A stretch of 7,344 bases of DNA, from the NCBI GenBank assembly GCA_964369265.1, contig CAYJEV010000083.1, positions 1 to 7,344 of the forward strand. Reading direction: 5' to 3'. Shown in pieces: positions 6,837 to 7,344 of this stretch (positions are counted from its first letter, which is position 1; the number at the start of each line of letters is the position of its first letter). Source of the DNA: DAMCAP01 sp964369265 (GTDB lineage Bacteria > Bacillota > Clostridia > Oscillospirales > Ruminococcaceae). A model generated the notes under the pieces. That model made no database searches and was not told where the DNA came from. It saw only the letters and a list, made by a program, of their open reading frames with translations. The position numbers and the translations under genes were made by a program.

Positions 6837-6900
6837 GCAAATACAGAACCTTCAGCTTTAATCGACTTTGTAATGAGATGATTTTCGCTTTTTGCTTAAT

Positions 6901-7122
6901 TTATAAAGAAACATCGATATTGACTTCATCACTCTCACATATTAGCCTTTGCGACAATATCCTTTGGGTGTTTTCTTTAACTAAAGTTAAGAGATTTAAA
7001 ACTGTTTCAACTTCTTTATCGTTTCTCCCATTAGTAATAGCTAGTGAAATAGCAGTTGCTGCTAACACCAGCTGCTCTGGTGAAGGTACTGTGCACTGCT
7101 TATTTGTTGCTTCTTCGCTCAT
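6901..7122 (-). CDS. Small hypothetical protein, 73 residues
   Basis: I do not recognise this protein with confidence. It begins MSEEATNKQC, continues with a hydrophobic helix-like stretch (QLVLAATAISLAIT, about residues 17-30), then NGRNDKEVETVLNLLTLV and a polar end (SDEVNIDVSL). The pattern of a short amphipathic two-helix protein with an NGRNDKE turn recalls small clostridial proteins of unknown function, but I cannot name the family. The ATG at 7122 is preferred over an upstream start at 7167, because GAGGGGG lies about 6 bases before it and the extra 15 residues come from the repeat-rich region. It does not look like a secreted or membrane protein, since the hydrophobic stretch is short and interrupted. 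It is separated from the transporter operon by about 420 bases and is probably transcribed separately; no clear promoter or terminator is seen. Confidence 0.65.
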   Translation of the reverse strand: MSEEATNKQCTVPSPEQLVLAATAISLAITNGRNDKEVETVLNLLTLVKENTQRILSQRLICESDEVNIDVSL

Positions 7123-7170
7123 ACTATACCCCCTCGCTAAAAACAATTTCCGTTTCACTGCGATCATTTA

Positions 7171-7328
7171 AGTGAATAGTTAAAAGTGAATAGCGAAGAG
7201 TGATGGTGTCGCTTTGATATAGCATACATTTCAATCACGAAGTGATACATTAACTTTTCACTTTTCATTCTTCATTTTTCACTAAGTCAAATATAAATAA
7301 CCTCCACTACGTTCCGTTTATTTATATT
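7171..7328. repeat. Heptamer-rich foldback element, probable dispersed intergenic repeat
   Basis: The stretch upstream of the small gene is built from short repeats. Five plus-strand heptamers in register run from 7171 to 7205 (consensus AGTGAAT). Four heptamers run from 7255 to 7282 as TTTTCAC, TTTTCAT, TCTTCAT and TTTTCAC, that is GTGAAAA-like on the minus strand. The two blocks are therefore inverted relatives flanking a small hairpin (ATCAC-GAA-GTGAT, 7234-7246). A perfect 11-bp stem closes the right part (7290-7300 with 7318-7328). No gene fits here. The look is that of MITE-like or palindromic intergenic repeats found in many copies in clostridial genomes; copy number cannot be seen from one window. 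The true ends may reach into 7130-7170 and past 7344. Confidence 0.6.
7290..7328. repeat. Perfect 11-bp inverted repeat at the right end of the repeat element
   Basis: AATATAAATAA at 7290-7300 is exactly complementary to TTATTTATATT at 7318-7328, with a 17-base centre that is far richer in G and C than the arms. It is not followed by a T-tract on either strand, so a simple terminator is unlikely. It may be a structural part of the dispersed element. Confidence 0.6.
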
Positions 7329-7344
7329 CCTCGCAGGGGCGATT

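Noticed and set aside
6878..7171. Plus-strand open frame opposite the small gene
   Set aside because: The minus-strand frame has a better ribosome site and more protein-like composition. The plus-strand product begins within AT-rich intergenic DNA and runs into the repeat element.
7171..7282. Possible CRISPR array
   Set aside because: The repeats are 7-base units without spacers and in two opposite orientations, with no cas genes nearby.

Overview
The base composition (AT-rich), strong AGGAGG-type ribosome binding sites, TTG starts on two genes, a lipoprotein signal peptide and a consensus sigma-A promoter point to a low-GC Gram-positive bacterium, most likely a member of the Clostridia. That placement is an inference from style; no marker gene is present.

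All convincing genes lie on the minus strand, so transcription runs from high to low coordinates. From right to left there are: (a) 7123-7344, a non-coding stretch filled with degenerate heptamer repeats and foldbacks that looks like a copy of a dispersed intergenic repeat; (b) 6901-7122, a small 73-residue protein of unknown function; (c) 6480-6900, about 420 bases with no convincing gene, but with a near-perfect TTGACA-17-TATAAT promoter firing leftward and several inverted and direct repeats; (d) 1-6479, one long operon.

The operon order is HAD-like hydrolase, extracellular solute-binding lipoprotein, terminator-like hairpin, two permeases (DppB and DppC type), two ATPases (DppD and DppF type), and a metallophosphoesterase that runs off the left edge. 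The middle five genes form a complete ABC importer of the peptide/nickel/opine family: the lipoprotein captures the ligand outside the membrane, the permease pair forms the channel, and the ATPase pair drives uptake. The hairpin directly after the binding-protein gene is placed to lower transcription into the permease and ATPase genes, which would give more binding protein than channel.

The least ordinary aspect is that the importer is bracketed by two hydrolase genes of phosphoesterase-type superfamilies. The first, HAD-like, lacks the usual second aspartate of motif I. The binding protein also carries Lys where the dipeptide-binding homologue, as I recall it, has the Asp that holds the peptide amino group. 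Together these raise the possibility that the ligand is not a simple dipeptide, perhaps a phosphorylated or otherwise anionic compound. This is inference. I see no defence system, CRISPR array, tRNA, rRNA or transposase gene in the window.
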